Translations under genes and position numbers: made by a program
The notes under the pieces: model-generated
What the model was told of the DNA's origin: nothing
Databases searched by the model: none
Seen by the model: the letters and a program-made list of their open reading frames with translations, nothing else
In this document: one piece after another, positions 16,275 through 24,026 of the stretch
Layout: the number at the start of each line of letters is the position of its first letter
Numbering within the stretch: position 1 is the first letter of the stretch
Assembly: GCA_050955105.1 (NCBI GenBank)
Contig: JBPBQZ010000060.1
Span: 1-41,509 of the forward strand
Direction: 5' to 3'
Source: JBPBQZ01 sp050955105
GTDB lineage: Bacteria > Pseudomonadota > Gammaproteobacteria > Burkholderiales > Burkholderiaceae
Length of the DNA: 41,509 bases

Positions 16275-17042
16275 ATGAGGTTAAACAATAAACGCGCGGT
16301 TATCACCGCCGCCGCATCGGGCATGGGCCGCGCGGCGTGCGAACTGTTCGCGCGCGAGGGCGCGACGGTGGTAGCGGTCGATATCAGCGAAGAACGCTTG
16401 AATCAGGTGGTAGAAGGCATCAAAGCTGCCGGCGGCAAGGCCACTGGCATCGTCGCCAACCTGCTCGATGCGGACGAATGCCGTCGCATCGTCGACGAAT
16501 CGGCCAAGCGTATGGGCGGTCTCGATATTCTGTGGAACCACGCCGGCATGCCCGGCCTGCGCGATATCGAAAACCTGGATCTGCAAGAATACGCGAACAC
16601 AATGGACCTGAACGTGCGCTCCGGTTTGCTGGCAATCGGCGCGGCGATTCCGCATTTTCGCAAGGCGGGCGGCGGTTCGGCCTTGTTCACCGCGTCGGTC
16701 GCGGGTTTGAAGGGCGCGTCCGTCAGCCCGACTTATTCGGCCGGTAAATTTGCCGTGGTCGGCATGGTGCGCTCGCTGGCGATTCGTTATGCGTTGGAAA
16801 AGATTCGCGTCAACGTGATCTGCCCGGGCCCCATCGAAACGCCAATGTTTCCCAATTTCTTTGACCCGAAAGCCAGCGCCGAGCAGGCCGCCCAAGCGCA
16901 GGCCAAGGTAGTCGCGGCGATCCCGATGGGTCGTCTCGGACGTGCCGAAGAAGTCGCGCACGCCGGGCTGTGGCTGGCTTCCGACGACGCGTCTTTCGTA
17001 ACCGGCATTGCTCTGCCGGTTGATGGCGGCGTGACTGCCTAA
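16275..17042 (+). CDS. SDR-family oxidoreductase
   Basis: NAD(P)-dependent short-chain dehydrogenase of 255 residues, the standard length. The cofactor loop reads TAAASGMGRA (residues 11-20), with Asp36 after the second strand (VVAVDIS) suggesting a preference for NAD. NHAG is at 88-91, and the catalytic Ser141, Tyr154 and Lys158 (TYSAGK) are in place. The end is FVTGIALPVDGG. The chosen ATG has GGAG upstream and begins at the family's normal N-terminus; the frame is open 47 codons earlier without support. It is followed after 69 bases by the aldehyde dehydrogenase gene, so an alcohol-to-aldehyde-to-acid sequence is plausible (inference). Confidence 0.93.
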   Translation: MRLNNKRAVITAAASGMGRAACELFAREGATVVAVDISEERLNQVVEGIKAAGGKATGIVANLLDADECRRIVDESAKRMGGLDILWNHAGMPGLRDIENLDLQEYANTMDLNVRSGLLAIGAAIPHFRKAGGGSALFTASVAGLKGASVSPTYSAGKFAVVGMVRSLAIRYALEKIRVNVICPGPIETPMFPNFFDPKASAEQAAQAQAKVVAAIPMGRLGRAEEVAHAGLWLASDDASFVTGIALPVDGGVTA

Positions 17043-17111
17043 GGCCGAGTTGTTGCCTGAGTTTTCCCTGAATTGTTCCGTTAGTGTCACCAACGTGGAA
17101 GGAGAATTACC

Positions 17112-18596
17112 ATGGGTACTTTGAAAGATACGGTGCTGCCCCAGTACCTGGATGGCAAGCCGAAACTGTTGTTGATCGATGGCAAGTTGGTGCCGTCGGT
17201 ATCGGGTCGCACGTTTGAGACGATCAATCCGGCGAATGGCGAAGTGCTGGCGAATATCGCCGAAGCGGGCGCCGAAGACGTCGACCGTGCGGTAGCTGCG
17301 GCACGTCGCGCCTTCGAAGGTCCGTGGAGCAAGTTCAAGCCCTTCGACCGTCAACAAGTATTGCTGAAGCTGGCGGACCTGGTCGACAAGCATTTCGATG
17401 AATTGGCGCTGCTGGATACGCTGGACATGGGCGGCCCGATCGCCAGCACGGGCGCGCGCAAGCAACGTGCAATCGCGCTGTTGCGTTACTACGCGGGCTT
17501 GGCCACGGCAACCCATGGTCAAACCATCGAAAACTCGCAAGCCGGCGAAATCTTCTCGTACACCTTGAAAGAGCCGGTGGGCGTGGTTGCGGCGATCAAT
17601 CCGTGGAATGGTCCGCTCGGCCTGTCGATCTGGAAGCTGGCGCCGGCCTTGGCGGCGGGTTGCACGGTGGTGTTGAAGCCGGCTGAACAAGCGCCGCTGT
17701 CGCCGATGCGGCTGGGCGAGCTGTGCCTGGAAGCCGGTATTCCGCCGGGCGTGGTCAACGTCATCACCGGTTTCGGTGAAGCGGGCGCGGCGCTGGCCGG
17801 GCATCCGGGCGTGGACAAGGTGGCGTTCACGGGCTCCACCGAAGTCGGACAGAAGATCATTCAGGCGTCGGCGGGCAATATCAAGCGCGTGTCGCTGGAA
17901 CTGGGCGGCAAGTCGGCCAACATCGTGTTCGCGGATGCAAATCTCGATTTGGCGGTGCCGGGTGCGGCGATGGCGGTGTTCGCGAATTCGGGACAGATCT
18001 GCAGCGCGGGCACGCGCCTGTTCGTCGAACAAAAGGTCTACGACGAATTCGTCGAGCGCGTCGCGACCTTCGCGAAGGCGCTGCGCGTAGGCAATCCGCT
18101 GGATCCGCAAACGCAACTCGGACCGCTGGTGTCGGAAGCGCAACTCGAGCGCGTGACCGGTTATCTCGCAAAGGGCCATGCGGGCGGCGCGCGGGCGGCG
18201 AGCGGTGGTGCACGCTTGACTGAAGGCGGCCTGGACAAGGGCTACTTCGTGGCGCCGACCATCTTCGCCGACGTGAAAGACAATATGGAGATCGCGCGCG
18301 AGGAAATCTTCGGGCCGGTGATCTCGGCGTTGCCGTTCACGGACATCGACGAAGTGATCAAGCGCGGCAATACCACCGAGTATGGTCTGGGCGGCGGCGT
18401 GTGGACCAGCAACATCACCAACGCGCACCGTGTGTCGAAAGGCTTGCGCACTGGCACGGTATGGGTGAATTGCTACCAGGTGATGGATGCGGCGGTACCG
18501 TTCGGCGGCTACAAGATGAGCGGCTATGGCCGTGAATCGGGTATCGAGCACATGGACGAGTATCTCAATACCAAGGCCGTGTGGATTCGCACCTAA
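17112..18596 (+). CDS. NAD(P)-dependent aldehyde dehydrogenase
   Basis: Cytoplasmic enzyme of 494 residues that oxidises an aldehyde to its acid, the usual length for the family. Landmarks are the oxyanion asparagine in INPWNGPL, the cofactor segment FTGSTEVGQKI, the general base Glu263 (SLELGGKS), the nucleophile Cys297 (NSGQICSAGTR) and EEIFGPV. The C-terminus PFGGYKMSGYGRESG resembles phenylacetaldehyde, betaine-aldehyde and similar dehydrogenases. The Shine-Dalgarno GGAGG-like AAGGAGAA is strong. It is probably cotranscribed with the SDR upstream under AraC control and ends before a strong terminator. The natural aldehyde is unknown. Confidence 0.95.
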   Translation: MGTLKDTVLPQYLDGKPKLLLIDGKLVPSVSGRTFETINPANGEVLANIAEAGAEDVDRAVAAARRAFEGPWSKFKPFDRQQVLLKLADLVDKHFDELALLDTLDMGGPIASTGARKQRAIALLRYYAGLATATHGQTIENSQAGEIFSYTLKEPVGVVAAINPWNGPLGLSIWKLAPALAAGCTVVLKPAEQAPLSPMRLGELCLEAGIPPGVVNVITGFGEAGAALAGHPGVDKVAFTGSTEVGQKIIQASAGNIKRVSLELGGKSANIVFADANLDLAVPGAAMAVFANSGQICSAGTRLFVEQKVYDEFVERVATFAKALRVGNPLDPQTQLGPLVSEAQLERVTGYLAKGHAGGARAASGGARLTEGGLDKGYFVAPTIFADVKDNMEIAREEIFGPVISALPFTDIDEVIKRGNTTEYGLGGGVWTSNITNAHRVSKGLRTGTVWVNCYQVMDAAVPFGGYKMSGYGRESGIEHMDEYLNTKAVWIRT

Positions 18597-18912
18597 GCTG
18601 CGCAAGCAAGGCACTCAAGTAAGCATGGCTTGAGAGCTAACGCCAAGTCTCCAAGGTTTTAGAGATAGCTGAAGATGAAAACCGGGCTGCCGCAGCATGG
18701 GCAGCCCGGTTTTTTGTGTCGCAAATTGAGTAAATGGGTGCTTTGGCGAGGATGCGGCGGTTCTGCACGGGATTTGCGCCCCTCAATACAACATTTCCAT
18801 ACAAAATCGACACCTTCGTTAACGTTGCCCTAAGCTGAAAGGCGTTATTCTTCCGGACCGTCGCGAAGCATTCGGTATTTTTGCGTTCGCGGCAATCGGA
18901 AAGAAAGTCATC
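18597..18912. other. Intergenic region after the aldehyde dehydrogenase gene
   Basis: This 316-base gap holds the terminator described separately and, further right, the presumed promoter of the glycosyltransferase gene. A 12-base motif TCCATACAAAAT at 18796-18807 recurs, on the opposite strand, before the acyl-CoA ligase gene. No other gene is evident. Confidence 0.5.
18679..18715 (+). terminator. Strong rho-independent terminator of the SDR/ALDH operon
   Basis: A 13-bp perfect stem (AAACCGGGCTGCC at 18679-18691 with its complement at 18700-18712) has an 8-base loop and is followed by T residues to 18715. It lies 82 bases after the aldehyde dehydrogenase stop. The run of A before the left arm means it could also work leftward. 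Confidence 0.93.
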
Positions 18913-19833
18913 ATGCAAACAGCGCCGTTCGCCAACGCCAGACGTATTGCAGTATTCGCCTCCCCGATGGTCGGCGACGCATTGTTGATGCAGACAATTG
19001 TGCGCAGCCTGGTCGCGGACGGGCGCGAAGTCGTGGTTTACGGAAACGTCGCCTCGCAACTGCGGCGCTGGCTGTCAGGCGTCGATATTCGTCCCGCCTT
19101 CAATATTGCGGAAGAGTCAAGCGTCGCCCGGTACGACGTTATTGTTCAGCTGCATCCGGATAGGCCCATCAATGCCCCCGAGTTGCTGACGGTTCCCGTG
19201 CTCAGCATTTATGGAACGACTGATCCCTGGCCTTCCGCCGTGCTGGACCAGTTCGCGCATTTCTGCCGCAAGTTTTTCGGGCTGGAGCATTTCGCAGGTG
19301 CCAGCGACTTGACCGCGCCACCCGCCTTGCAATGGCGGCATCATGCTTCTCGTATAGTGATTCACCCGACTTCCAGTGAGTCTCATAAATGTTGGAGGCC
19401 GCAGCGCTTCGTGCGGCTGGCCGAAGTTTTACGCGAACGCGGCTTCCAACCGAAATTCATCGTCTCGCAAAGCGAGCGGCCAGACTGGATATGGCTCGAA
19501 CAACGCGGCTTCGAGGTGCTGGAGTCGAATACGCTGGATGATGCGGCAACCTGGCTATATGAATCAGGTTGGTTTATCGGCAACGACTCGGGCATCGGTC
19601 ATCTAGCGTCGGCGCTGGGCATCCCCACACTGTCGTTGTTCAGTCGCAAGAGCCGCGCCGCACGTTGGCGGCCGGCCTGGGCGCCTGGGCTATTCGTGCA
19701 TCCTCAATTTCTGCCCTTGCGTTTCTTGAGAAACAACTATTGGCAATATGCGATTTCCGTCCAGCGAGTGGCGCGGGAATTCGAAAAGCTGTGCATTACC
19801 TTTGGCGAGCAGCGGCCATCTGCCGTCCTCTGA
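18913..19833 (+). CDS. Glycosyltransferase family 9 (heptosyltransferase-like) protein
   Basis: A 306-residue GT-B fold protein related to the ADP-heptose:LPS heptosyltransferases, which act at the inner face of the cytoplasmic membrane. The N-terminal domain starts RRIAVFASPMVGDALLMQTIVRSL, and the C-terminal domain has the family signature GNDSGIGHLASALGIPTLSLF. The central IVIHPTSSESHKCWRPQRFVRLAEVL matches the donor-binding entry loop. The ATG follows GGAAAG. Its 3' end overlaps the convergent acyl-CoA ligase gene by 38 bases. It is isolated from other LPS genes, so its acceptor is unclear; it may be a stand-alone envelope-decoration enzyme. Confidence 0.85.
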   Translation: MQTAPFANARRIAVFASPMVGDALLMQTIVRSLVADGREVVVYGNVASQLRRWLSGVDIRPAFNIAEESSVARYDVIVQLHPDRPINAPELLTVPVLSIYGTTDPWPSAVLDQFAHFCRKFFGLEHFAGASDLTAPPALQWRHHASRIVIHPTSSESHKCWRPQRFVRLAEVLRERGFQPKFIVSQSERPDWIWLEQRGFEVLESNTLDDAATWLYESGWFIGNDSGIGHLASALGIPTLSLFSRKSRAARWRPAWAPGLFVHPQFLPLRFLRNNYWQYAISVQRVAREFEKLCITFGEQRPSAVL

Positions 19834-21436
19834 TCGCGACGCGTTTCACTTGCACGCCCGCGCTCTCGCGGTCCCAGGTGTCGGCGGTGACGCCCGCTTC
19901 GCGCAAATCGCGCTTGAGCACCTTGTGAGTGGGCGTCTTGGGCAATTGCTCAGCTACGCGAACGTAGCGCGGCACAGAGAAATGCGCAACGCGCGGTAGC
20001 AGGAACTCGATCAAGGCGCGCGGTTCAAGCGAGTGATCGGGCTTGATCACCACGACCGCCAGAATTTCGTCTTCACCATGCTCGCTGGCCACTGCCACGA
20101 CGGCTGCTTCGGCTATGCCGGCAAACGCCAAAATTTCTTTCTCCAGTTCCATTGACGAGACATTCTCGCCGCGGCGTCGTATGGAATCTTTGATGCGATC
20201 GACGTAAAAGAAATGGTTCTCGGCGTCGCGACGAAAGCCATCGCCGGTGTGGAACCAGCCGTTGCGCCAGGCGCGCGCCGTGCCTTCCGGGTTGTTCAGG
20301 TATTCGTGCGCCATCGCCCAGGGCATATCGGTGCGCACGATCAATTCGCCTACCTCGCCGGTCGCCACCTCACAGTCGTTGGCGTCGACCAGCCGCAGCT
20401 CGACACCGGCCCGCGGCCGGCCACTGCTACCGACTGCCTGCGGGTTCGCCTCGGTCAGCAGCGGCGTGGAAATTTCCGTCATGCCGAAAATCGAGTGAAT
20501 TTCGACATTGAAGCGGCGGCCGAACTCGATCGCCGGCCCGTCCAGTGGCACCACGCAGGCGGTGCGCAGTGTGTGATCGGTATCACGCGCGCTGACCGGC
20601 TGGCTCACCAGGAACGCAGCCATGGTGCCAAGTACCTGCAAGGTCGTGGCGCGCGTGCGGCGCACCGTATCCCAGAATGTCTGGGTGGTGAAATGCGAGA
20701 CCATCGCAATGCTGCCGCCCAGGTAAAGCATGCGATAGCTTGGATGGCAGCCGCCGCCGTGAAACAGCGGCAGGGCGATCAGGCTGCGGTCTTCGTGCGT
20801 GACCCACTGCTGCGATACCGCCAATTGGTGGAACTGCACGTATGAGCAGACCGCACCTTTGGATGGCCCGGTGGTTCCGGAGGTGAAGATCACCGCCAGC
20901 GGATCCCACGGCTCGATCGGGCGTTGCAAGGGTTGCAGCAATGGGTCATCGACTTGCAGTGCGGCTTCATCGAGCATCCGAACGCCGGGCAACTGTACAT
21001 CGTGAGCGCCGAGCACGACCACCGTGCCGAGTCTGCCCAAGTTCAGGCCGGCCAGGCGATCCACCAGCAAGGCATCGGTGATCATCAGCTTCGGCGATGC
21101 CGCCTGGATGACGTTTTCGAGAAGCGCACCGCGATAATGGATGTTGATCGGCGTGAACACGGCGCCCAGGTAATTCAACGCATACCAGAGCGTGAGTTGA
21201 TGCGCGCCGTTGGGCAGCCAGCAGGCAACAAAGTCACCCTGCGCCACGCCGAGTTGTTGCAATGCCGCGGCATAGTGGATAACCCGCGTACGCAACTGCG
21301 CGTAAGTCCAACTGGTGTCATCTTCAAACAGAATCGCCACGCGCTCGGGAATGTTTGCCGCGTGCCGATCGAGCAGGTTGCGCACGACGCAGGCATCGGC
21401 GGCGGGAATTCGAGATGTACTGCTGGGCTGCTGCAT
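19796..21436 (-). CDS. AMP-forming acyl-CoA ligase (CaiC/fatty-acyl-CoA ligase-like)
   Basis: Activates a carboxylic acid with ATP and CoA in the cytoplasm. The 546 residues carry all ANL-superfamily motifs: FTSGTTGPSKGA (184-195), FGMTE (317-321), GWFHTGDGF (393-401), DRIKDSIRRRGENVSSMELE (413-432) and the C-terminal PKTPTHKVLKRDL with the catalytic lysine. Overall it resembles crotonobetaine/carnitine-CoA ligases and long-chain relatives. The ATG has GAAGGA upstream. A basic tail of about 25 residues beyond the last motif extends into the convergent glycosyltransferase gene. It is divergent from the flavoprotein gene. It is probably the CoA-activating step of the catabolic island; the acid is unknown. 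Confidence 0.93.
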   Translation of the reverse strand: MQQPSSTSRIPAADACVVRNLLDRHAANIPERVAILFEDDTSWTYAQLRTRVIHYAAALQQLGVAQGDFVACWLPNGAHQLTLWYALNYLGAVFTPINIHYRGALLENVIQAASPKLMITDALLVDRLAGLNLGRLGTVVVLGAHDVQLPGVRMLDEAALQVDDPLLQPLQRPIEPWDPLAVIFTSGTTGPSKGAVCSYVQFHQLAVSQQWVTHEDRSLIALPLFHGGGCHPSYRMLYLGGSIAMVSHFTTQTFWDTVRRTRATTLQVLGTMAAFLVSQPVSARDTDHTLRTACVVPLDGPAIEFGRRFNVEIHSIFGMTEISTPLLTEANPQAVGSSGRPRAGVELRLVDANDCEVATGEVGELIVRTDMPWAMAHEYLNNPEGTARAWRNGWFHTGDGFRRDAENHFFYVDRIKDSIRRRGENVSSMELEKEILAFAGIAEAAVVAVASEHGEDEILAVVVIKPDHSLEPRALIEFLLPRVAHFSVPRYVRVAEQLPKTPTHKVLKRDLREAGVTADTWDRESAGVQVKRVAIRGRQMAAARQR

Positions 21437-21504
21437 GGCGGATCCTTCTGACAGTCTCCCGCGCCACGACTCGCATCAAACGTCCAGGCGACGCGTCGAT
21501 AAGT

Positions 21505-21528
21505 ATTTTGTATGGATAGCATTTGAAT
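21505..21528 (-). promoter_or_regulatory. Composite motif before the acyl-CoA ligase gene
   Basis: Read leftward, this stretch is ATTCAAATGCTA followed directly by TCCATACAAAAT. The first half recurs exactly at 23847-23858 (same strand, before the FMN reductase gene), and the second half recurs at 18796-18807 (plus strand, before the glycosyltransferase gene). It ends 69 bases before the ligase start. It could be a regulator site; a TTCAAA with an ACTTAT 17 bases on is a possible weak promoter. Confidence 0.4.
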
Positions 21529-21683
21529 GGGTATTTCGGTGCCTGTCAATGAGGCCTGCACCGGAGGCGGCCGGCGCGTTTCGAACCTTACCGTCGATTG
21601 CAGAAGGGAATAGAATCGCGGTTCGCCCCCCTTGCTGCCGGTGCTTGAATCGATGCAGTCCAGATAACTACAGGAGACAAAAC

Positions 21684-23096
21684 ATGAGTAAGCAACTCGA
21701 CCTTTGCGTAGTGGGCGGCGGCCTGGCCGGTATGGCCGCGGCCTTGCGCGGCTGCGAACTGGGACTGAGCGTGGCAGTGCTTGAGAAATCGCCCGAGCAG
21801 GCTTATCTTTGTAATTCGCGCATGAATAGCGGCGTGTTCCATCTGGCCTCGTCCGACATCCTGACGCCGACCGACGATCTCGAAAAAATCGTCAACAACG
21901 TCACGCGCGGCACGGCGCCGCCGAAGCTGGTGCGGGCACTGGCCGAAGATGCGCAACGCGCGGTGCGCTGGCTGCAGGCGCATGGGGTGCGCTTCATTCG
22001 TGGCGGCGCGGCCTCGTACCATAATTTCGTGGTCTCGCCGCCGGCCACGCATAAGGAAGGGCCATTCGATATTCTGGGACGCGGCGGCGATGTGCTGCTG
22101 CGCACCCTCGAAGCGGAACTGACGAAGCAGGGCGGCCAAGTGTTACGCGGTCATGCGGCGCAATCGCTGCACATCGTAGACGGGCGTTGTCGCGGTGTGG
22201 TGGTGCAGGCCGATGGCCAGCAATCGATTATCGAAGCGGCGAATGTGCTGATCGCCGACGGCGGCTTCCAGGCCAATCAGGCTCTCCTGAAAGAGTTCGG
22301 CATCTCGCCCGATCCATCACGCGTGCTGCAGCGCAATGCCGGCAGTGGCCAGGGCGATGGCGTGAAGATGGCGCGTGCCGCCGGTGCTCGTGTCTCGAAT
22401 ATGCTGGGATTTTACGGCCATGTGATGAGCCGCGAAGCGCTGACCAATATGAAGCTCTGGCCTTATCCCTGGCTCGACGTCATAGCGGGCGCCGCAATCG
22501 TGGTCGACAGTACCGGGCATCGTTTCACCGATGAGGGACGCGGTGGCGTGTACCTGGCCAATCGCATCGCCGGCTTGCAGGATCCGGGCTCGGCCACGGT
22601 GATTTTCGACCAGTCGATTTGGGACGGCGCGGGCAAGGAATTCATGAATCCGCCAAATCCTCGCTTGCCGAATTCCGGCGGCACCTTGACGTCGGCGAAT
22701 TCTCTGGAAGAACTGGCCGGTAAGCTCGGCTTGCCGGCGCAGGCGCTGGTGGAAGAGGTGCGGCGTTATAACGAAGCCCTCGACGCGCAGGCTTTAGCGC
22801 AACTCAATCCCACGCGCAGCCCCACGCCACAAGCGCGCCCGATCCGCACCGGGCCGTTCTACGGCATTCCGTTGGCAGCCGGTATTACCCACACGATGGG
22901 CGGCATCGCCATCGACGAATGGTCGCGCGCATCGAAGGAAGATGGACAGGTGTTTCCAGGCTTGTACGCGGCAGGCAGCGCTTCGGGCGGCGTCGAAGGC
23001 GGTGAGCACGCAGGCTATGTCGGTGGCTTGGTGAAAGCGTCGGTCACCGGCATCCGCGCTGCCGAGGATATGGCGAAACAAAAGCAGGCGGCTTAA
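21684..23096 (+). CDS. FAD-dependent oxidoreductase, fumarate reductase/tricarballylate dehydrogenase-like
   Basis: Flavoprotein of 470 residues from the ATG at 21684, which has AGGAGA upstream; the frame is open much earlier but without family resemblance. It opens with the FAD-binding strand-turn-helix LDLCVVGGGLAGMAAALRGCELG and VAVLEKS. NAGSGQGDGVKMARAAGA, VVDSTGHRFTDEGRGG and the late GPFYGIPLAAGITHTMGGIAID with YAAGSASGGVEGGEHAGYVGG are typical of the soluble fumarate reductase, 3-ketosteroid dehydrogenase and tricarballylate dehydrogenase group. It probably introduces or removes a double bond next to a carbonyl or carboxylate. It is divergent from the acyl-CoA ligase and convergent with the FMN reductase. 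The substrate is unknown. Confidence 0.9.
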   Translation: MSKQLDLCVVGGGLAGMAAALRGCELGLSVAVLEKSPEQAYLCNSRMNSGVFHLASSDILTPTDDLEKIVNNVTRGTAPPKLVRALAEDAQRAVRWLQAHGVRFIRGGAASYHNFVVSPPATHKEGPFDILGRGGDVLLRTLEAELTKQGGQVLRGHAAQSLHIVDGRCRGVVVQADGQQSIIEAANVLIADGGFQANQALLKEFGISPDPSRVLQRNAGSGQGDGVKMARAAGARVSNMLGFYGHVMSREALTNMKLWPYPWLDVIAGAAIVVDSTGHRFTDEGRGGVYLANRIAGLQDPGSATVIFDQSIWDGAGKEFMNPPNPRLPNSGGTLTSANSLEELAGKLGLPAQALVEEVRRYNEALDAQALAQLNPTRSPTPQARPIRTGPFYGIPLAAGITHTMGGIAIDEWSRASKEDGQVFPGLYAAGSASGGVEGGEHAGYVGGLVKASVTGIRAAEDMAKQKQAA

Positions 23097-23098
23097 AG

Positions 23099-23160
23099 TT
23101 CGATGCTTTTTCGAGATGGCAAGTCCTGTTAAACGTCACACGCTAGCGTGGCGCATCGAA
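23099..23160. repeat. Nested inverted repeats between convergent genes
   Basis: TTCGATGC (23099-23106) and GCATCGAA (23153-23160) are an 8-bp perfect inverted repeat, each arm lying at or within two bases of a stop codon of the two convergent genes. Between them lies the perfect palindrome CACGCTAGCGTG (23139-23150). This may be a bidirectional transcription end without a clear T-tract. Confidence 0.4.
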
Positions 23161-23790
23161 TCAATAGGGCGTGCCGCTCGCGCGCTGGCGCTGCAAGGCC
23201 TGTGCGTACCAGAAAAATTCATCGAGAAAGCGCGTCAGCGAGGTGTTCAGGCGATCTTCGGCGGGATCGCCGACATCGCTCAGCGCTTGCCCGATACGCG
23301 GAATCGGCATCAGCGACGGAATGCTCGGCATGCCCACTTCCGCCAGCGTCATGCGTAACTGCATCGCCGCCCGCACGCCGCCGAACTGCCCGGCCGAATA
23401 GCAGACGATGCCGGATGGCCGCCAGAAGTACTCTTCGAGGAAGTGGTCGAGCAGGTTTTTGAGAGCCGGTGGGATGCCGTTGTTGTATTCACCGCTGACG
23501 ATCAGAAAGCCGTCTGCCCGACGATACAAGGTTGCCAATTGTTCGAGATTATCCGGCGCGGTGCCCGGCGCATGTTCTTTGTACATGCGGTCGAGCAGCG
23601 GCAGTTGCAGTTCCAGCGGATCGACCAGGACCGCTTCATGCCCACGCTGCGTCAGCGCATCGATGACGAAGCGGGCCGCCTTGATGCCTTGCCGATCGCG
23701 CCGCACCGATCCCAGCAGCACCGCTATCGTCATGCGGGCTGCGTCACCGGCGGGCGCTCCCGAAAGCGATTCCTTGCTTGGTTCCGTCAT
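23161..23790 (-). CDS. NADPH-dependent FMN reductase-like flavodoxin-fold protein
   Basis: Cytoplasmic flavin reductase or quinone reductase-like protein of 209 residues. The ATG at 23790 is preferred to the much earlier open frame because the flavodoxin fold starts 20 residues later (MTIAVLLGSVRRDRQGIKAARFV) and a GGGATAGG element precedes it; the internal ATG at that MTIAV is an alternative. The phosphate-binding loop GSVRRDRQG and the flavin-contact motif VSGEYNNGIPPALKNLLDH are diagnostic of the family. It is convergent with the flavoprotein gene and may recycle reduced flavin or quinone for it. No flavin-dependent monooxygenase that would need FMNH2 is visible nearby. Confidence 0.88.
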   Translation of the reverse strand: MTEPSKESLSGAPAGDAARMTIAVLLGSVRRDRQGIKAARFVIDALTQRGHEAVLVDPLELQLPLLDRMYKEHAPGTAPDNLEQLATLYRRADGFLIVSGEYNNGIPPALKNLLDHFLEEYFWRPSGIVCYSAGQFGGVRAAMQLRMTLAEVGMPSIPSLMPIPRIGQALSDVGDPAEDRLNTSLTRFLDEFFWYAQALQRQRASGTPY

Positions 23791-23846
23791 ACCTATCCCG
23801 AAATAAAATGGAAAGTACTGCGTGAGGAGCGGTGTCGGCTTGATGT

Positions 23847-23858
23847 TAGCATTTGAAT
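23847..23858 (-). promoter_or_regulatory. Second copy of the 12-base motif ATTCAAATGCTA
   Basis: Read leftward, this is identical to the first half of the composite motif before the acyl-CoA ligase gene. It ends 57 bases before the FMN reductase start, a position suited to a regulator site or part of the promoter. Only the identity is seen. Confidence 0.35.
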
Positions 23859-24026
23859 TTGCGGCACAGCTATATTGAAGCAAGCGATCACCAGATGCCG
23901 ACGCAGTGTGTACGATGGACGCACCAGCGGGTGCGTGAATTTCAAGACATCGAAAGCAGCCCACTGATAAAAAGCTAGTCGCGAATATCGCGCAGAGCCT
24001 CGGTACGATAACGGAGACAGACACTT

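Noticed and set aside
16281..18614. Minus-strand open frame of 777 codons opposite the SDR and aldehyde dehydrogenase genes
   Set aside because: It mirrors the codon structure of two well-supported genes in a GC-rich genome. Its translation is rich in Arg, His and Gln and fits no family.
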